Shown here: positions 10,766-22,079 of the stretch, one piece after another | How positions within the stretch are numbered: the first letter of the stretch is position 1 | Layout: each line of letters opens with the position of its first letter | The notes under the pieces: generated by a model | What the model was told of the DNA's origin: nothing | What the model saw: only the letters and a program-made list of their open reading frames with translations | Database searches by the model: none | Made by a program: the position numbers and the translations under genes | Source of the DNA: Bactrocera neohumeralis | Taxonomy: Eukaryota > Arthropoda > Insecta > Diptera > Tephritidae | Assembly: GCF_024586455.1 (NCBI RefSeq) | Contig: NW_026089624.1 | Coordinates: 14,971,341 to 15,035,340, forward strand | Length of the DNA: 64,000 nt | Reading direction: 5' to 3'

Positions 10766-11278
10766 TGAATTCATATTCATTAAAGCTATGAATTCTCTTC
10801 AATTATAGGTAAGTAAAAATTGGTTCACATATAAAATAAGTTAATTTAGCTTTAAACGGGTAATACTTATGTACAAACTAAATTGATTATATAAACCGCA
10901 ATGGGGTAGTAAAGCCAATTATAAAACTTTTAATCCTAAAATTGCATCAATTTTATATACATATATATTGGTACTGTAAATATAAGAAACGAAATATTTT
11001 TAAAAGTATGTTTTCGTTTACTTTAAATAGTTTCTATTAAGAATCCTTATATGGAAAAAAACCTTCAGAGATTATATCTATTGTGACTTAAAAAATGTGC
11101 TTCTTAAAAATTAACGGATCATTTACATTCATTTTTGTACGAAACGGTTACAAATCATTCTGCATATACTTAGTAAAAATTAAAGATGTCTGTATCAAAA
11201 AATATCATATAAAACGTCAACATCAAATTTAAAAAACATATGGAACGGATAATTTTGTAGTTATATCAAATTGGTATT

Positions 11279-12747
11279 GTGAAAATGCTTTTGCAGTCGG
11301 AAATTACGCCAGCGCCGCTAAATGCGCCTGTTACTTTTGAAGAGGATATTCCATCAACTTCGACTGAATTACCAAAGCCTTTAACACAAACTAAGCTTTT
11401 AAATGTCGCGCGGCTAAAATCAAAAAGTGAAATTACAAGCAAATTATTGCAGCTCTTTAGGGTGGATTTGCAACCTTTCTCCATAGTTGAGGACAAAGGT
11501 TTTCGTGAATTTGTAACAGCCCTAAGTCCATCTTATGACATTCCTAACAGACGTGTGATTTCAAAATCAATGATTCCTGCATTGTATGAGGAATGTAAAA
11601 ATAAGGTGCAAGAAATGATTAGGAGGGAAAAGTTTTGCATCACCACTGATTGTTGGACATCGCGCAACACGTCTAGTTTCATTGTTGTAACGGCACATAA
11701 TGTCTCCGAAAATTTTGAACTAATGTCAGTACTTTTATCGTCATCCCAACTAAAGCAAAATCATACAGCTGAAAACTTAAGTGAGGCGATACAACAAATC
11801 GTAAGTGATTGGAAAATTAACGAAAAAATATTGCTAGCTGTTTCGGATAATGCTAGTAACATAAAAAGTGTCATAATCAATAAGTTAGGTTGGAAGCATT
11901 TTGGATGTATGGCTCTCACAATTAATTTAATTGTAAAAGAAGGATAGCGCGTTCCTGAAATAGAACAAGTAACTGATAAAGTTAAAGTAATAGTTGCTCA
12001 CTTCAAGAAAAGTACTTGAGCGAATGAGGCGTTTGAAAATTAGCAGCGCAACAGCGGTAAAGAGCCTCTAAAATTAATTCAACAAGTTGAAACGAGGTGG
12101 AACTCCACACTGGCAATGTTGGAGCGTTTTTCGGAGTTGGAGAAAGTGGTGAAATGTACCTTGGTAATTATAAACAAAAATTTTCCTATATTAACCAGCG
12201 ACGAGTGGGCGACTGTTGCTGCTTTGTGCAAAATTTGCAAACCATTTAAAGATGCTACAGTAAGCATTAGTGGTGCAACATATTGCACAGGTTCGCTGGT
12301 AATACCAATCGCAAATGGTCTATTCGATGTGTATAGACACTTGCGAACTGAAATATTTTCAAACACCATACAAAAAGTGATTGAAATTTTTTTAAATGGA
12401 ATTAGGCAACGTTTTAGCAGTTTACAATACAGCAATACAACTTTTCTCGACCCCAGATTCAAATTAGTGGCGTTGACTGATGAATCGGCATCACAACGGC
12501 ACAAAAGCCATTATTGAAATTCAGCGCTAGTAGTTGCGACCCATTTCATTGGTGGCTTGAAAATAAATACAGATACCCTAAAATGGCAGAATTAGCAAAT
12601 AAGTATTTATGTGTTTTAGTCTCCTCCGTTCCTTGCGAGAGAATTTTTTCCAAAGCGGGGCAAATTGTAGGTGATCGTCGGGCAAAACTAAGCGAAAGGA
12701 ATACTGGAATATTGTTGTTTTTGAATACAAATGGAAAATATTTATAA
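11279..12747 (+). pseudogene. hAT transposase, broken
   Basis: Three open parts: 11279-11947 (222 codons), 12116-12517 and 12514-12747. The first carries FCITTDCWTSRNTSSFIVV, whose D is the first catalytic residue, and LLAVSDNASNI with the second. The last carries the hAT dimerisation segment, with VSSVPCERIFSKAGQIVGDR, whose E would complete the triad. TAG at 11945 and further lesions around 12018-12050 break the frame. No BED zinc finger is visible upstream of 11279, so the N-terminus seems lost. Related host-annotated proteins are called zinc finger BED domain-containing. Confidence 0.85.
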
Positions 12748-13283
12748 ACATAATATTTTGGCCTTCTTTTCCATTTAATGTAATTATTTTTAACACTACT
12801 TAATTTTATCTTTTATGTATATATTTTATATTTGCTGATTTTCTAAAAATGAATTTACTATTTTAACTTCAGTTTATTCTAATAAATATGTACATTGCAC
12901 GTAAATGAAAAAAGGAAACAATTTTGCTCTACTTTATTGGCTTTGTCTGGCACAATTTTATTACAGTCACAGTTTAAAATCACTGCTACTACAAAGTCAC
13001 AGTCACAAGTCGCAGTGTTCCTTAAAAGTCACAACATCGCCCATCACTAGTACGCTCCGAGGTCCTAATATTGACTTGGGCCACTATCTTGTTGCACCCG
13101 CCTCTGTGCAGCAAAAAGTGCACATCAACAAACACAAGGAAGGTTCGAAGTTGAGAAGCTGCAATCACAACAGATACTCCTGCCTCTGATAGCACTCGTC
13201 AACAACTCGGTATAAGGGAACCGTGGGACGGCATTTCAAATTCCCTACGTACAGCTGCAACCGAAGCCATTGGTTTTCGGAAA

Positions 13284-14835
13284 GTGCAAAAGAACAGCTG
13301 GTACGAAGAGGAAAGCCGTGTCGCAGTGGAGAGAAAACAAGCTTCCTACCTCGCAACGTTACGATCGACCACAACACGTGCGGGATGGGATAGGTACCGA
13401 GAGTTGAAGAGGGAAGCGAGACGCATTTGCAGACAGGAGAAGAAAGAGGCCGAAGTGCGTGAGCGCGAAGAGCTTGATAAGCTGGCCGACAGGGGTAATG
13501 CTCGAAAAATCTACAAAAAGATGCGGCGGCTAACTGAAGGTTTCATGATCGAAGCATGCTCTTGTAGAATCCCCAAAGGTGATCTAGTCACCGATGCCCA
13601 GAGCATATTTAAATTATGAAGGGAACACTTCTCCAGCCTGCTAAATGGCAGTGAACGTACAACGCCGGGAGAAAGCGAACCCGATTCCCCAATCTATGAC
13701 GATGGAGCAGATGTTCCATTGCCCGACCATGATGAAGTTCGAATAGCAATTACCCGCCTGAAGAACAACATAGCGGCGGGGGCCGATGCATTGCCGGCCG
13801 AGCTATTCAAACACGGCAACGAAGAACTGATAAGGAGCATGCATCAGCTTCGTTGTAAAATATGGTCGAACGAAAGCATGCCCAACGATTGGAATTTAAG
13901 TGTGATCTGGCCAATCCACAAAAAGGGAGACCCCACAATCTGCGCCAATTACCGTGGGATAAGCCACCTCAACATCGCATACAAGGTTCTATCGAGCGTA
14001 TTGTATGAAAGATTTAAGCCCACCGTCAACAAACTGATTGGACCTTATCAATGTGGCTTTAGACCTGGTAAATCAACAACCGACCAGATATTCACCATGC
14101 GCCAAATTTTGGAAAAGACTCGTGAAAGGAGAATCGACACACACCACCTTTTCGTCGATTTCAAAGCTGCTTTCGACAGCACGAAAAGGAGCACCTTTAT
14201 GCCGCGATGTCTGAATTTGGTATCCCCGTAAAACTAATATGGCTGTGTAAATTGACGGTGAGCAAGACCAAAAGCTCCGTCAGGATCGGGAAGGACCTCT
14301 CCGAGCCGTTCGATACCAAACGAGGTTTCAGTAAAGGAGCTGGAGAAAATAATTCGAGCTGCAGAACTTAATCGAGCAGGTAAAATCTTTAATAAGATTT
14401 TTTTTTGATGTACAGCTGCTGGCGTATGCCGATGATATTGATATCATCGGCCTCAACACCCGCGCCGGTAGTTCTGCTTTCTCCACACTGGACAAGGAAG
14501 CAAAGCAAATGGGTCTGGCAGGGAATGAGGGTAAGACGAAATATCTCCTGTCATCAAACAAACAGTCGTCGCACTCGCGACTTGGCTCTCACGTCACTGT
14601 TAACGGTCATACTTTTGAAGTCGTAAATAATTTCGTCTATCTTGGAACCAGTGTAAATACCACCAACAATATCAGCCTGGAAATCCAACGCAGGATTGCT
14701 TTTGCCAACAGGTGCTACTTCGGTCTGACTAGGCAATTGAGAAGTAAAGTCCTCTCTCGACGAACAAAAACCAAACTCTGTAAGTCACTCATAATTCCCG
14801 TCCTGTTATATGGTGCAGAGGCTTGGAAGATGTAA
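13284..14835 (+). pseudogene. RTE reverse transcriptase, copy 2, broken
   Basis: Open pieces are 13284-13619 (basic linker), 13719-14231 and 14509-14835. The middle piece (170 codons) is an RT fingers/palm segment with WNLSVIWPIHKKGDP, YQCGFRPGKSTTDQIF and HHLFVDFKAAFD. It stops near 14229, where a copy-1-like frame shift occurs. A T-run at 14398-14406 lies just before YADD. The last piece carries NEGKTKYLLSSNK and the thumb region. Compared with the copy at 53147-53792 it lacks about 150 C-terminal codons. Confidence 0.8.
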
Positions 14836-14867
14836 GTGGTGTCTGCACCAGTAAAGAAGAAGAAGAG

Positions 14868-15502
14868 CATTTGAGCATGTGGAGTACTGATATCTAATAT
14901 TTTACGGTCAAATATTATACTAATTTGGAGGCAATATTCGTTTTATTGAAAATTGAAGATTTAAGGTCCTAGATACATTGGTCTCGGCTAATATGATATA
15001 ATCAAGAGATGTATTCCATTGGCGAGATCAAGTAAATAAACCCTAAGCATCACTTGGTGACACATTGCAAAACAGAAATGACTAGTTATTCGTTGTGAAC
15101 AAGGCCAAAATCGCCTATGTTGTTTCAAACAGAGAACAAAAGCAACACAACCATTGGTATGGTATTTACTGTTCAATACCTAATTCTAGTCCGCAACATT
15201 TTATACTAATTTCTCTAATGTTACTTATTTTGTGTTAGCGCAATTTCATCACGTCACTAGATTTTATTCGAGTTGTAACAAAAGATGTCCTGTTTGAAGA
15301 CTACTAAGTATGTTGAAGAAATAAATACCTTTACTTCATTCATGGCTGGTCACACACGGCAATAACAGTTCGAAAAACTCAAATATTCACATTTTTTACA
15401 AAAACACTTTTCCAACTGGCATGACTACCGGTAAGGAAATTTCATAACAGGTAGTACACCAAGCACTTACACAAACATAAGCATAACATATGTATATCCA
15501 TA
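14868..15502. other. intron sequence without recognised feature
   Basis: AT-rich sequence between RTE copy 2 and the Helitron. No open frame of note, no matching repeat in the window and no clear inverted ends were found. Confidence 0.5.
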
Positions 15503-15545
15503 TCCATATTAATATTATAAATGCGAAAGTAACTCTGTCTGTCTG

Positions 15546-15965
15546 TTACTCTTTCATGCCTAAACGGCTGAACGGATTTTGATGAAATTTGGTGTGGTGA
15601 CTGATGATAACCTAGAAATGGTCATAGGCTATAAATAATCACGCTATCGTTCTTAGGGGGTAGGCAGTAGGCAGATAACTAAATTGAGTTAGTGATTTTT
15701 AGTCGTTTTTGTTGGGACTTTTGCTCTTTCACGTCTAAACGGCTGAACGGATTTTGATGAAATTTAGTAAGGTAATAGATGGTTACCTAAAAACGGATAT
15801 AAGATCAAAATGATCACGTCATCGTACTTAGAGGGTAGGAAGTAGGCAGAAAACTGAATTGAATTAGTGATTTTTTTATGGTTTTTGCTGGGAGTTTTGC
15901 TCTATCATGCCTAAACGGCTGAACCGATTTTGATGAAATTTAGTTAGCAGATAGATAGTACTTAA
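15546..15965 (+). repeat. three ~176-bp tandem repeats in the Helitron 5' region
   Basis: Units start near 15546, 15720 and 15897. Each begins CTCTTTCATGCCTAAACGGC or a near variant, followed by TGAACGGATTTTGATGAAAT. Each continues with a repeated GTAGG(C/A)AGTAGGCAGA word. The AACGGCTGAAC..ATTTTGATGAAATT wording is common in insect Helitron 5' regions. Function unknown. Confidence 0.75.
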
Positions 15966-16310
15966 TTACATTTTAATTATTAGGTAGTTGAGGTAGCTGT
16001 TAGATGTAGGTATTTTCTTAACCAATCATTCATATCTCGCTTTCTTTGCAGTCGCCTTCATTTGTTAATTCTCAGTTCATGTGCATGTTGACATGTATGC
16101 AGCATATTGTTTATGCTACATGGTATGGAATTGTTTTCAAGTGCACATGTTGCGTGACCTTGGGTTTGTTTTAATGTGAGTACATTTACAAACAGTTGTT
16201 AAAATGTATTCTAAGAACCCATGGGTTATCATATGTAAACATTTTATCCTTAGTAATGCTTGTGTTATTGTTTGTTGAATGCTATTGTTTTGCATGACAA
16301 TGCATTTTAA

Positions 16311-16950
16311 GGGGTCCCGGTGGTCTAGAACGCTCAAATTAAGGGTGTTTTCTGAATTTTTTTTTAAGGTTTAAAAAAAGAGCAATCAATTTAAAATTTT
16401 TACAGTTTATTTATACACTTATGAAAAGTACAAAAATGTTTCTTTCTTAAATAAAAAAAATTTTAACAATATTAAAAATGGCGTCCAAAAAAGCTATCTT
16501 AAATAATTACTCCCGGTGCCGTTATTTTGACTCTTCTGAACATCTGAAACATAAAAACCAAATAAATTATTACTCAGTAGGAGTGCAGCTATCGCTGGTA
16601 ATACAACCAAAAAATAAAATTGAAAATTAAAAAAATTTCGCGCTTTTGAAGTTCAGATTCTGAAAACAGCTATTTTTGGTAGTAGGTGATCGTAGCCCCC
16701 GCGATAGATGTTGATCTTATAAACACCATATTAAAATTTCAAGTGATTCGGAAGGACAGTTTTTTTTATCAACGGCACGCCGAAAAAAGTAGTTTTGAGA
16801 TACCGCGCGCTACCTGCTAAAACGGCTATAGAAGCTAAAATAATGTGAATATCCTTCCATAAATTTTACAGTATATTCTTAAAGGACTATACTTTCCAAC
16901 CAACCAAAAAAAAAATCGATTTTTTGAAAATTCTAGACCACCGGGACCCC
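16311..16950. mobile_element. TTAA-flanked inverted-repeat element, 640 bp (piggyBac-like MITE)
   Basis: Perfect 20-bp inverted ends GGGGTCCCGGTGGTCTAGAA at 16311-16330 and 16931-16950 are flanked directly by TTAA at 16307-16310 and 16951-16954. TTAA duplication is the signature of piggyBac-type transposition. The interior is AT-rich with no useful open frame, so it would need a transposase supplied in trans. It sits in the Helitron 5' part, ahead of the Rep frame. Confidence 0.88.
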
Positions 16951-17069
16951 TTAAGTATGTGTCTGTTTATGTATTTGCTTTGTACTGTCTCAGCATTGGT
17001 GCAGATAAGCCTGTTGAATTTATTTGAACATAGTTTTTTAGGTTCAATACGTTATTGATTGATTTAGAT

Positions 17070-18816
17070 ATATAGGCAGAGCTCGAACTGCAAAAGTTGC
17101 TAGAAGCAAAGAATCTGAAGAGCAGCCTCAGACGCGTCAGATGTTAGATTCTCAGCGCCACGCATCTCAAAGGGCCTCTGAGACGTTTACGCAGGCTCAG
17201 GCCCGTCAGACCCTGGATGCTGAACGCCACGCATCTCAAAGAGCTTCTGAGACAGTGGAAAAGACTCAGACACGTCGAGTTTTAGATGCCGAACGTCACA
17301 GGTTTCATGCATGGATTTTTATGCCTATAACATGATGTTACGAGAAAACAACTTTAACATTTTTCAAAGATGCAAGCAACTGGCCAATCAGTTTTACGTT
17401 GACATGTACGTTAAAGTTGAAAGCGAGAGGTTACGGTACATATCGTTAAATTAAACTAAACTAAGAGCAGAGAATTACATCCATCTTCAAGACGCTGTGG
17501 CAAATTACGCCAATTTAAATCCAAATGATCATTTTACCGTCTTCATTTGTAAATAGCCCGCGGTACTTACACGAATATACTCAGGACGCGTTTGTTTATG
17601 TGCGTACACATGGTCGCCCTCACTTATTCGTCACCTTTACTTGCAACCCAGCCTGGCCCGAAATAGTCAATGAGTTGATGCCGGGGCAAAGCGCAATAGA
17701 TAGACATGATGTAGTCGCAAGAGTTCTTAAACTAAAAGTTAAAAAACTAATGGATGTGATTAATAAAGGCCGAGTGTTCGGAGAAGCGCGCTGCTTTATG
17801 TACTCTGTCGAATGGCAGAAAAGTGGACTGCCACATGTCCATATATTATTGTGGTTGAAAGATAAGTTACGACCCGATCAAATAGATAACATAATCAGCG
17901 CTGAAATTCCGGATCCTAACATTGACAAGACTCTCCATGACATTATTGTAAAAAATATGATTCACGGTCCATGCGGACCCGAAAATCCACAGAGCCCATG
18001 CATGAAAGACGGAAAATGCACAAAAAAATTTCCTCACAAGTTAGTGAAAGAGGATACCCGCAGTATCGTAGAAGAGCGCCAGCAGACGGAGGTCGAACAG
18101 CAACCGTGAAACTCCGAAATGGTAGCGACGTTACGGTTGATAATAGTTGGGTAGTCCCCTATTCACCACTTTTATCAAAAATGTTTAACGCCCACATAAA
18201 TGTTGAGGCATGCGGTTCAGTATATATATCAAGTTTTTTTCAATTTTAGAAATACTGATCTTGCGAATCCCGTAGATGAGGTACAAACTTAGCAGCAACG
18301 AAGCCGTGTGGCGTCTGTTAGGATTTCCGTTGCACGAAAGGCATCCCACCGTGATACATCTCAGCGTGCATTTAGAAAATGGTGAACGCGTTTATTTTAA
18401 TGAACACAATTTCCACGAACAAATAACTACTCCGCCAAAAATCACTCCCACTGCTTTTTTATCTTTGTATCAGAGATCAGATTGCAAAAACTCTTCATTA
18501 TGTCGAGGTGCCGAGGTATTATACTTGGGATGCAAGTAGGAAAACTTGGAAACGTCGCATTCAAGGTACTTCTGTTCAGGATTGGCCTGGCGTCAAATCT
18601 GGAGATGCTTTTGGACGAGTTTATACAGTTCATATTAATAACATGGAATGTTTTTGTCTACGGATGCTTTTACACCACGAGCGCGGACCTACCTCTTTCA
18701 ATGATCTAAAAAAATATAACACACAAGATTATTCTACATTTCGAGAGGCATGTGAGGCAAGAGGATTACTGGAGAATGATAACCATTGGGATGTGACACT
18801 GGAAGAAGCTGCTTAA
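17070..18816 (+). pseudogene. Helitron Rep (HUH nuclease) region, broken
   Basis: 17141-17335 carries repeats of the type DAERHASQRASET, as in Helitron N-termini. 17525-18109 (194 codons) is the Rep core: RYLHEYTQDAFVYV, LFVTFTCNPAWPEI and the HUH motif in GLPHVHILLWLKDK at about 17826-17867. It is followed by NMIHGPCGPENPQSPCM. The expected two-tyrosine segment (compare YVCKYVTK in the Helitron at 56265) is not found between 18200 and 18280, where the text jumps and a TAG occurs. The frame resumes at 18290 (SNEAVWRLLGFPLHERHPTV) and 18508-18816. A working Rep would nick and rejoin single strands. This copy could not. Confidence 0.85.
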
Positions 18817-20017
18817 TGTAGATCAGCAGGCAAGATGAGAGAGCTATTTGCTGTATTAGTAGCGATATGTGGTCTTTCAAATCCTCAACAATTGTCACGT
18901 ACAGTGATTTAATTTACAATGAGGATCTGACAAAAATGGAAGACCAGATTAAAACAATTTTTGGAAATGATTTATCAGATTATGGAATGAACAGACCATA
19001 GAGAACCTAGGAAATCAGTAGCGATTTAATACGGGAACTAGATTACGATACTGCTTCCTTACAACAACAATTAACAGAGTCTGTTCCACGTTTGAACCCA
19101 GAACAGAGGTTAGTATTTGACAATGTTGTCAAAAAAATCGAAGATGGCGAAGGTGGTTTGTTATTTGCCAGTCTGTAATATAAGTAAAAACAGCGAGCGT
19201 GGACGTATGTTGCATCAATGTAAATTATTAGTTTGGGATGAGTGTACCATGTCCCACAAAAGAGCAATTGGAGCTCCAGATCGGACTTTGAAAAACATCA
19301 AGAGTAATCTAAATATAATAGGGGGATGGTGGTACTTTTAGCGGGCGATTTTAGGCAGACTTTGCCGGTTATCACTAAAGGCACCCCTGCAGATGAAATA
19401 AATGCGTGTTTAAAAGCGTCAACGTTATGGGTGCACGTAACAACGTTTAGTCTGTCTACAAATATGAGAGTGCAACTACACAATGATGTACAATCTGGAC
19501 AATATGCTGCTGCTCTTCTTAAAATTGGAGAAGATCGTATGGCAAAGGATGGTAATGGACATTGAATCGTGAATTCTGCAATGTTGTGCATAATACAGAT
19601 GATCTAAATAACTTCGTCTATAGCGTACTGCTAACTAAATGAGGAATAGAGAATGGTTATGTGAAATGGTGGGACAAATAAACGAGCAAATTATGTCACG
19701 CGTTGGAGGTGATATTGTTGAGTTTTTCTCTGTAGACACTGTAATGGATACTGAACAAGTAACATCATACCCTGTAGAATTTCTTAATTCTTTAGAACTG
19801 TCGGGAGTACCTCCAAACAAACTGTGGCTGAAAGAAGGTGTTCCTGCCCTTTTGGTGCGGAGTTTAGATGCACCAATACTGTTTGCACACGGTTGCAAAT
19901 AACACACCTCGGTCGCAATATTGTAAAAGCAATCAATATGACTGGAATGGCAAAAGGAGAGAATGTTTTAATCCCCCGTATACTCATAATTCCGACAGAT
20001 TTGCTATTACAGTTTAA

Positions 20018-20494
20018 CACGTTGGCTGCCAAAGCCTTTTTAGAATTTTGATCGTTCAGGAGCAATGTCATTTAACAATTTTGGTCACCTGAGGCCAACA
20101 ACTTATTTTTGTTCTTTTTTGTTTCCTAGTGCCTAAAAATATGTTTTGACTACTCGCGACTTTATTTTGGTCCCTAATTTTGCAGTTATAACGGTTTTTT
20201 TGTGTCGAACATTTTCGTATGACATGGCCTGAAAAAACCATTAAAAATACACAGCGGCCATGGGAAATACAACTAAATGTTCACCGCAGGCCAAAGAATC
20301 CAAATTCCATATCAAATTCCATATTAAAATGTACGAAAATGTGCGACGTAGCCTAAGGGTAACATTTAAGTGTCGCACGAAAATGTGCGACGTGGCCTCA
20401 GGGTAACATTTAGGCGTCGCACGAAATTGTGCGACGAGGCCTCAGTGTAACATTTAGGTGTCGCATGAAAACGTGCGACGTGGCAGCCAACGTG
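20018..20494. mobile_element. TTAA-flanked inverted-repeat element, 477 bp, with palindromic tandem repeats
   Basis: Inverted ends CACGTTGGCTGCCA (20018-20031 and, inverted, 20481-20494) are flanked by TTAA at 20014-20017 and 20495-20498. Counting TTAA once, the Helitron helicase frame reads straight through, which proves the boundaries. The right third consists of four 44-bp tandem units. There is no coding capacity. The ends differ from those of the other TTAA element at 16311, so two families are present. Confidence 0.9.
20330..20483. repeat. four 44-bp tandem units with a hairpin each
   Basis: GTGCGACG starts at 20341, 20385, 20429 and 20473, giving an exact 44-bp period. Each spacer carries GTCGCACGAAAATGTGCGAC or a near variant, a 7-bp stem with a short loop, followed by TGGCCTCAGGGTAACATTTA. 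The array lies inside the TTAA element and may be its subterminal repeat. Confidence 0.85.
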
Positions 20495-21079
20495 TTAAGA
20501 GATTACAGTTTCCGCTGAAAATCGCATTCGCTATGACGATAAATAAAGCTCAGGGGCAAACATTAAAAGTAGCCGGCATTAATTTAGAAAATATCTGTTT
20601 TTCTCAAGGACAATTATACGTGGCTTGCTCACGTGTTTCAGGTCCACAGAATCTCCATGTGTTGACCAGAGAGGGAAAAACAAAGAACATAGTTTACAAA
20701 AATGTACTACAGTAATAAGGCCTCTTATTTTTAGCTTCCTACATTATTATACTACTTACATTAAGTTAGTACTTCCTACGCAGACGATTTTGCGGATGTC
20801 ACACTCTCTAACATCGGGGGTTGGTAGGTAGGTAGTAAGTGATGTTTTAAACCAATTTACATTATTTACTTTTTATATTTACTAAGGAAACATTCGGAGC
20901 TATCCATTATGTGCTTAGGTTGCTTTTGAAGAAATTTTGATGTGAAGTTGAGGACCGGAACACGATAGTGGGACATTGTTGCAGGGGGACTTACTGCCGG
21001 GAGAAAACGAAAAATCTTATGCGGACAAGTCGCGGGTAAAAGCTAGTATATACCTATGCAAAGAATGTTTTAATGTAAC

Positions 21080-21875
21080 TTGACTTGCAAAAATTGAGGT
21101 ATCTAACTCTAATATGGCAGAGAGGATCGCAGTAGCAAAGGACGTTTTCGGTCAAAAAAAGTGGAGCTTGCCTCACCCTCTAATAAGTTTAATGTATGTA
21201 CATGTCTCCCAAAACCACTAAAGCTACGATACCAAATACGCCCAGCTCAAATACATATTATAAGAAGTGTGTGTGTGTGAAAATGGATGAAATCTGAAGA
21301 TAACGCCGCTCACTACTCATATAACGGCATTGTTAAACACTACTAAAAACGCTATAAATCAATAACTAAATACGCCAAAGGTATTAAAGTTTATCTCCGA
21401 GATGGTATAAGAGGGTTTTGTGGGAGCCGGAGTGAAAATTGGACGATGGACGTTGCACTGCCAACTTTTTGGTGAACCCCTATATCTCGGAACCCGGCCG
21501 ACGATTTCGGCTAAATTTAGTACGTGGCATTCCTGTAGAATCTGATAATATGTAGTAGGTTGAATTGGGTCGATACTTTCTTGAGCCCCATATACCTAAT
21601 ATAAAAAGTTTCGAAATTGCGAGTGACTTTATATATCTTTAGTATGTGGCATGATAACAGTTAATAGATAAAATCAGGTCGATAATAACCCAACTCCCAT
21701 ATACTACATAAAATAATTTTCTTTTTCTATAATATATGTGAATATAAAATTGCTTAGTTTCTGATCCTCTAGTTACGTTTTACATCTTACTTAAGATATT
21801 CTCCTGGTTTTGATTCTTGCAAGTTGCAGGAGTATAATGCTCGGTTGCACTCGAACTTAGAGCTTCCTTACTTGT
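21080..21875 (+). repeat. abundant dipteran repeat, copy A
   Basis: It starts within TAACTTGACTTGCAAAAATTGAGGTATC and ends GATTCTTGCAAGTTGCAGGA, CTCGGTTGCACTCGAACTTA, TTCCTTACTTGTTTT. The ends match those of the copies at 46590-47514 and 7140-7290. Internal phrases such as AGGATCGCAGTAGCAAAGG and CATATATCTTTAGTATGTGG recur. Non-coding. Confidence 0.7.
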
Positions 21876-22079
21876 TTTGAATATGATTCCGTTGAACTGC
21901 CAATTCTGCTGTTCACATTTCGCTTCTGCAGCTTTTAACATGACGGAGTGAATATGAGTACTAAAATAAAATGCTACATTCTAAAGCGCATTTTGCGTAC
22001 CATAAGTTAAATCAATGCAGATTTCTTATATTAGAAAAAAATATTATAACAATGTGCTAACTGAGTCCTTTTTTTTGCA

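Larger units (their letters stand above)
10470..13049 (+). mobile_element. hAT DNA transposon (2580 bp) inside RTE copy 2
   Basis: The 8-bp target duplication GTACGCTC is at 10462-10469 and 13050-13057. The uninterrupted RTE copy 1 has GTGCGCTC at the matching place, which confirms the insertion point. Short inverted ends: left TAGAGATGGCAAATATT, right (reverse complement) TAGTGATGGGCGATGTT. TAG.GATG and the 8-bp duplication are hAT hallmarks. Subterminal repeats lie at 10590-10760 and near 12960-13020. A broken transposase occupies the middle. Confidence 0.92.
9603..14867 (+). mobile_element. RTE-type non-LTR retrotransposon copy 2, split by a hAT element
   Basis: The left part, 9603-10469, begins with the same GGATGGAGTCATGTG as copy 1 and carries broken endonuclease sequence. 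The right part, 13058-14867, carries the linker, RT and an (AAG)n tail at 14856-14867. The two halves are separated by a hAT transposon flanked by GTACGCTC. Internal deletions remove part of the endonuclease near 10130-10145 and the whole C-terminal domain: LLYGAEAWKM is followed at once by the 3' end. YADDIDI is still readable near 14427. The gene is dead. Confidence 0.85.
19080..20715 (+). pseudogene. Helitron Pif1-type helicase region, broken
   Basis: Motifs seen: LNPEQRLVFDNVV ahead of a missing Walker A (19100-19160), then NISKNSERGRMLHQCK, the Walker B LLVWDECTMSHKRA (about 19227-19268), LLAGDFRQTLPV (about 19330-19367) and the C-terminal FAMTINKAQGQTL...QLYVACSRVS (20530-20640). The GGTGKT loop and about 60 neighbouring residues are deleted. 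Several stops and shifts follow. A TTAA element at 20018-20494 splits LLLQF from KRLQFPLK. Helicase activity would unwind the strand displaced by Rep. Not functional here. Confidence 0.85.
15503..21046 (+). mobile_element. Helitron, autonomous type but defective
   Basis: The 3' end is typical: a GC-rich hairpin (GCGGACAAGTCGCGGG) followed by TAAAAGCTAG with a T next, at 21021-21047. The 5' end is placed near 15503 at a TC after A, ahead of ATATTATAAATGCG; this boundary is less certain. The 5' region holds three direct repeats. Rep and Pif1-type helicase coding remnants follow. Two TTAA-flanked elements are nested inside (16311-16950 and 20018-20494). Without them the element would be about 4.4 kb. 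Confidence 0.8.

Noticed and set aside
20330..20483. CRISPR-like array of evenly spaced palindromic repeats
   Set aside because: The 44-bp units are identical end to end with no unique spacers and sit inside a transposon in an insect genome.
19080..20715. A host PIF1 DNA helicase gene
   Set aside because: It lies between Helitron ends, next to a Rep remnant, and lacks Walker A.
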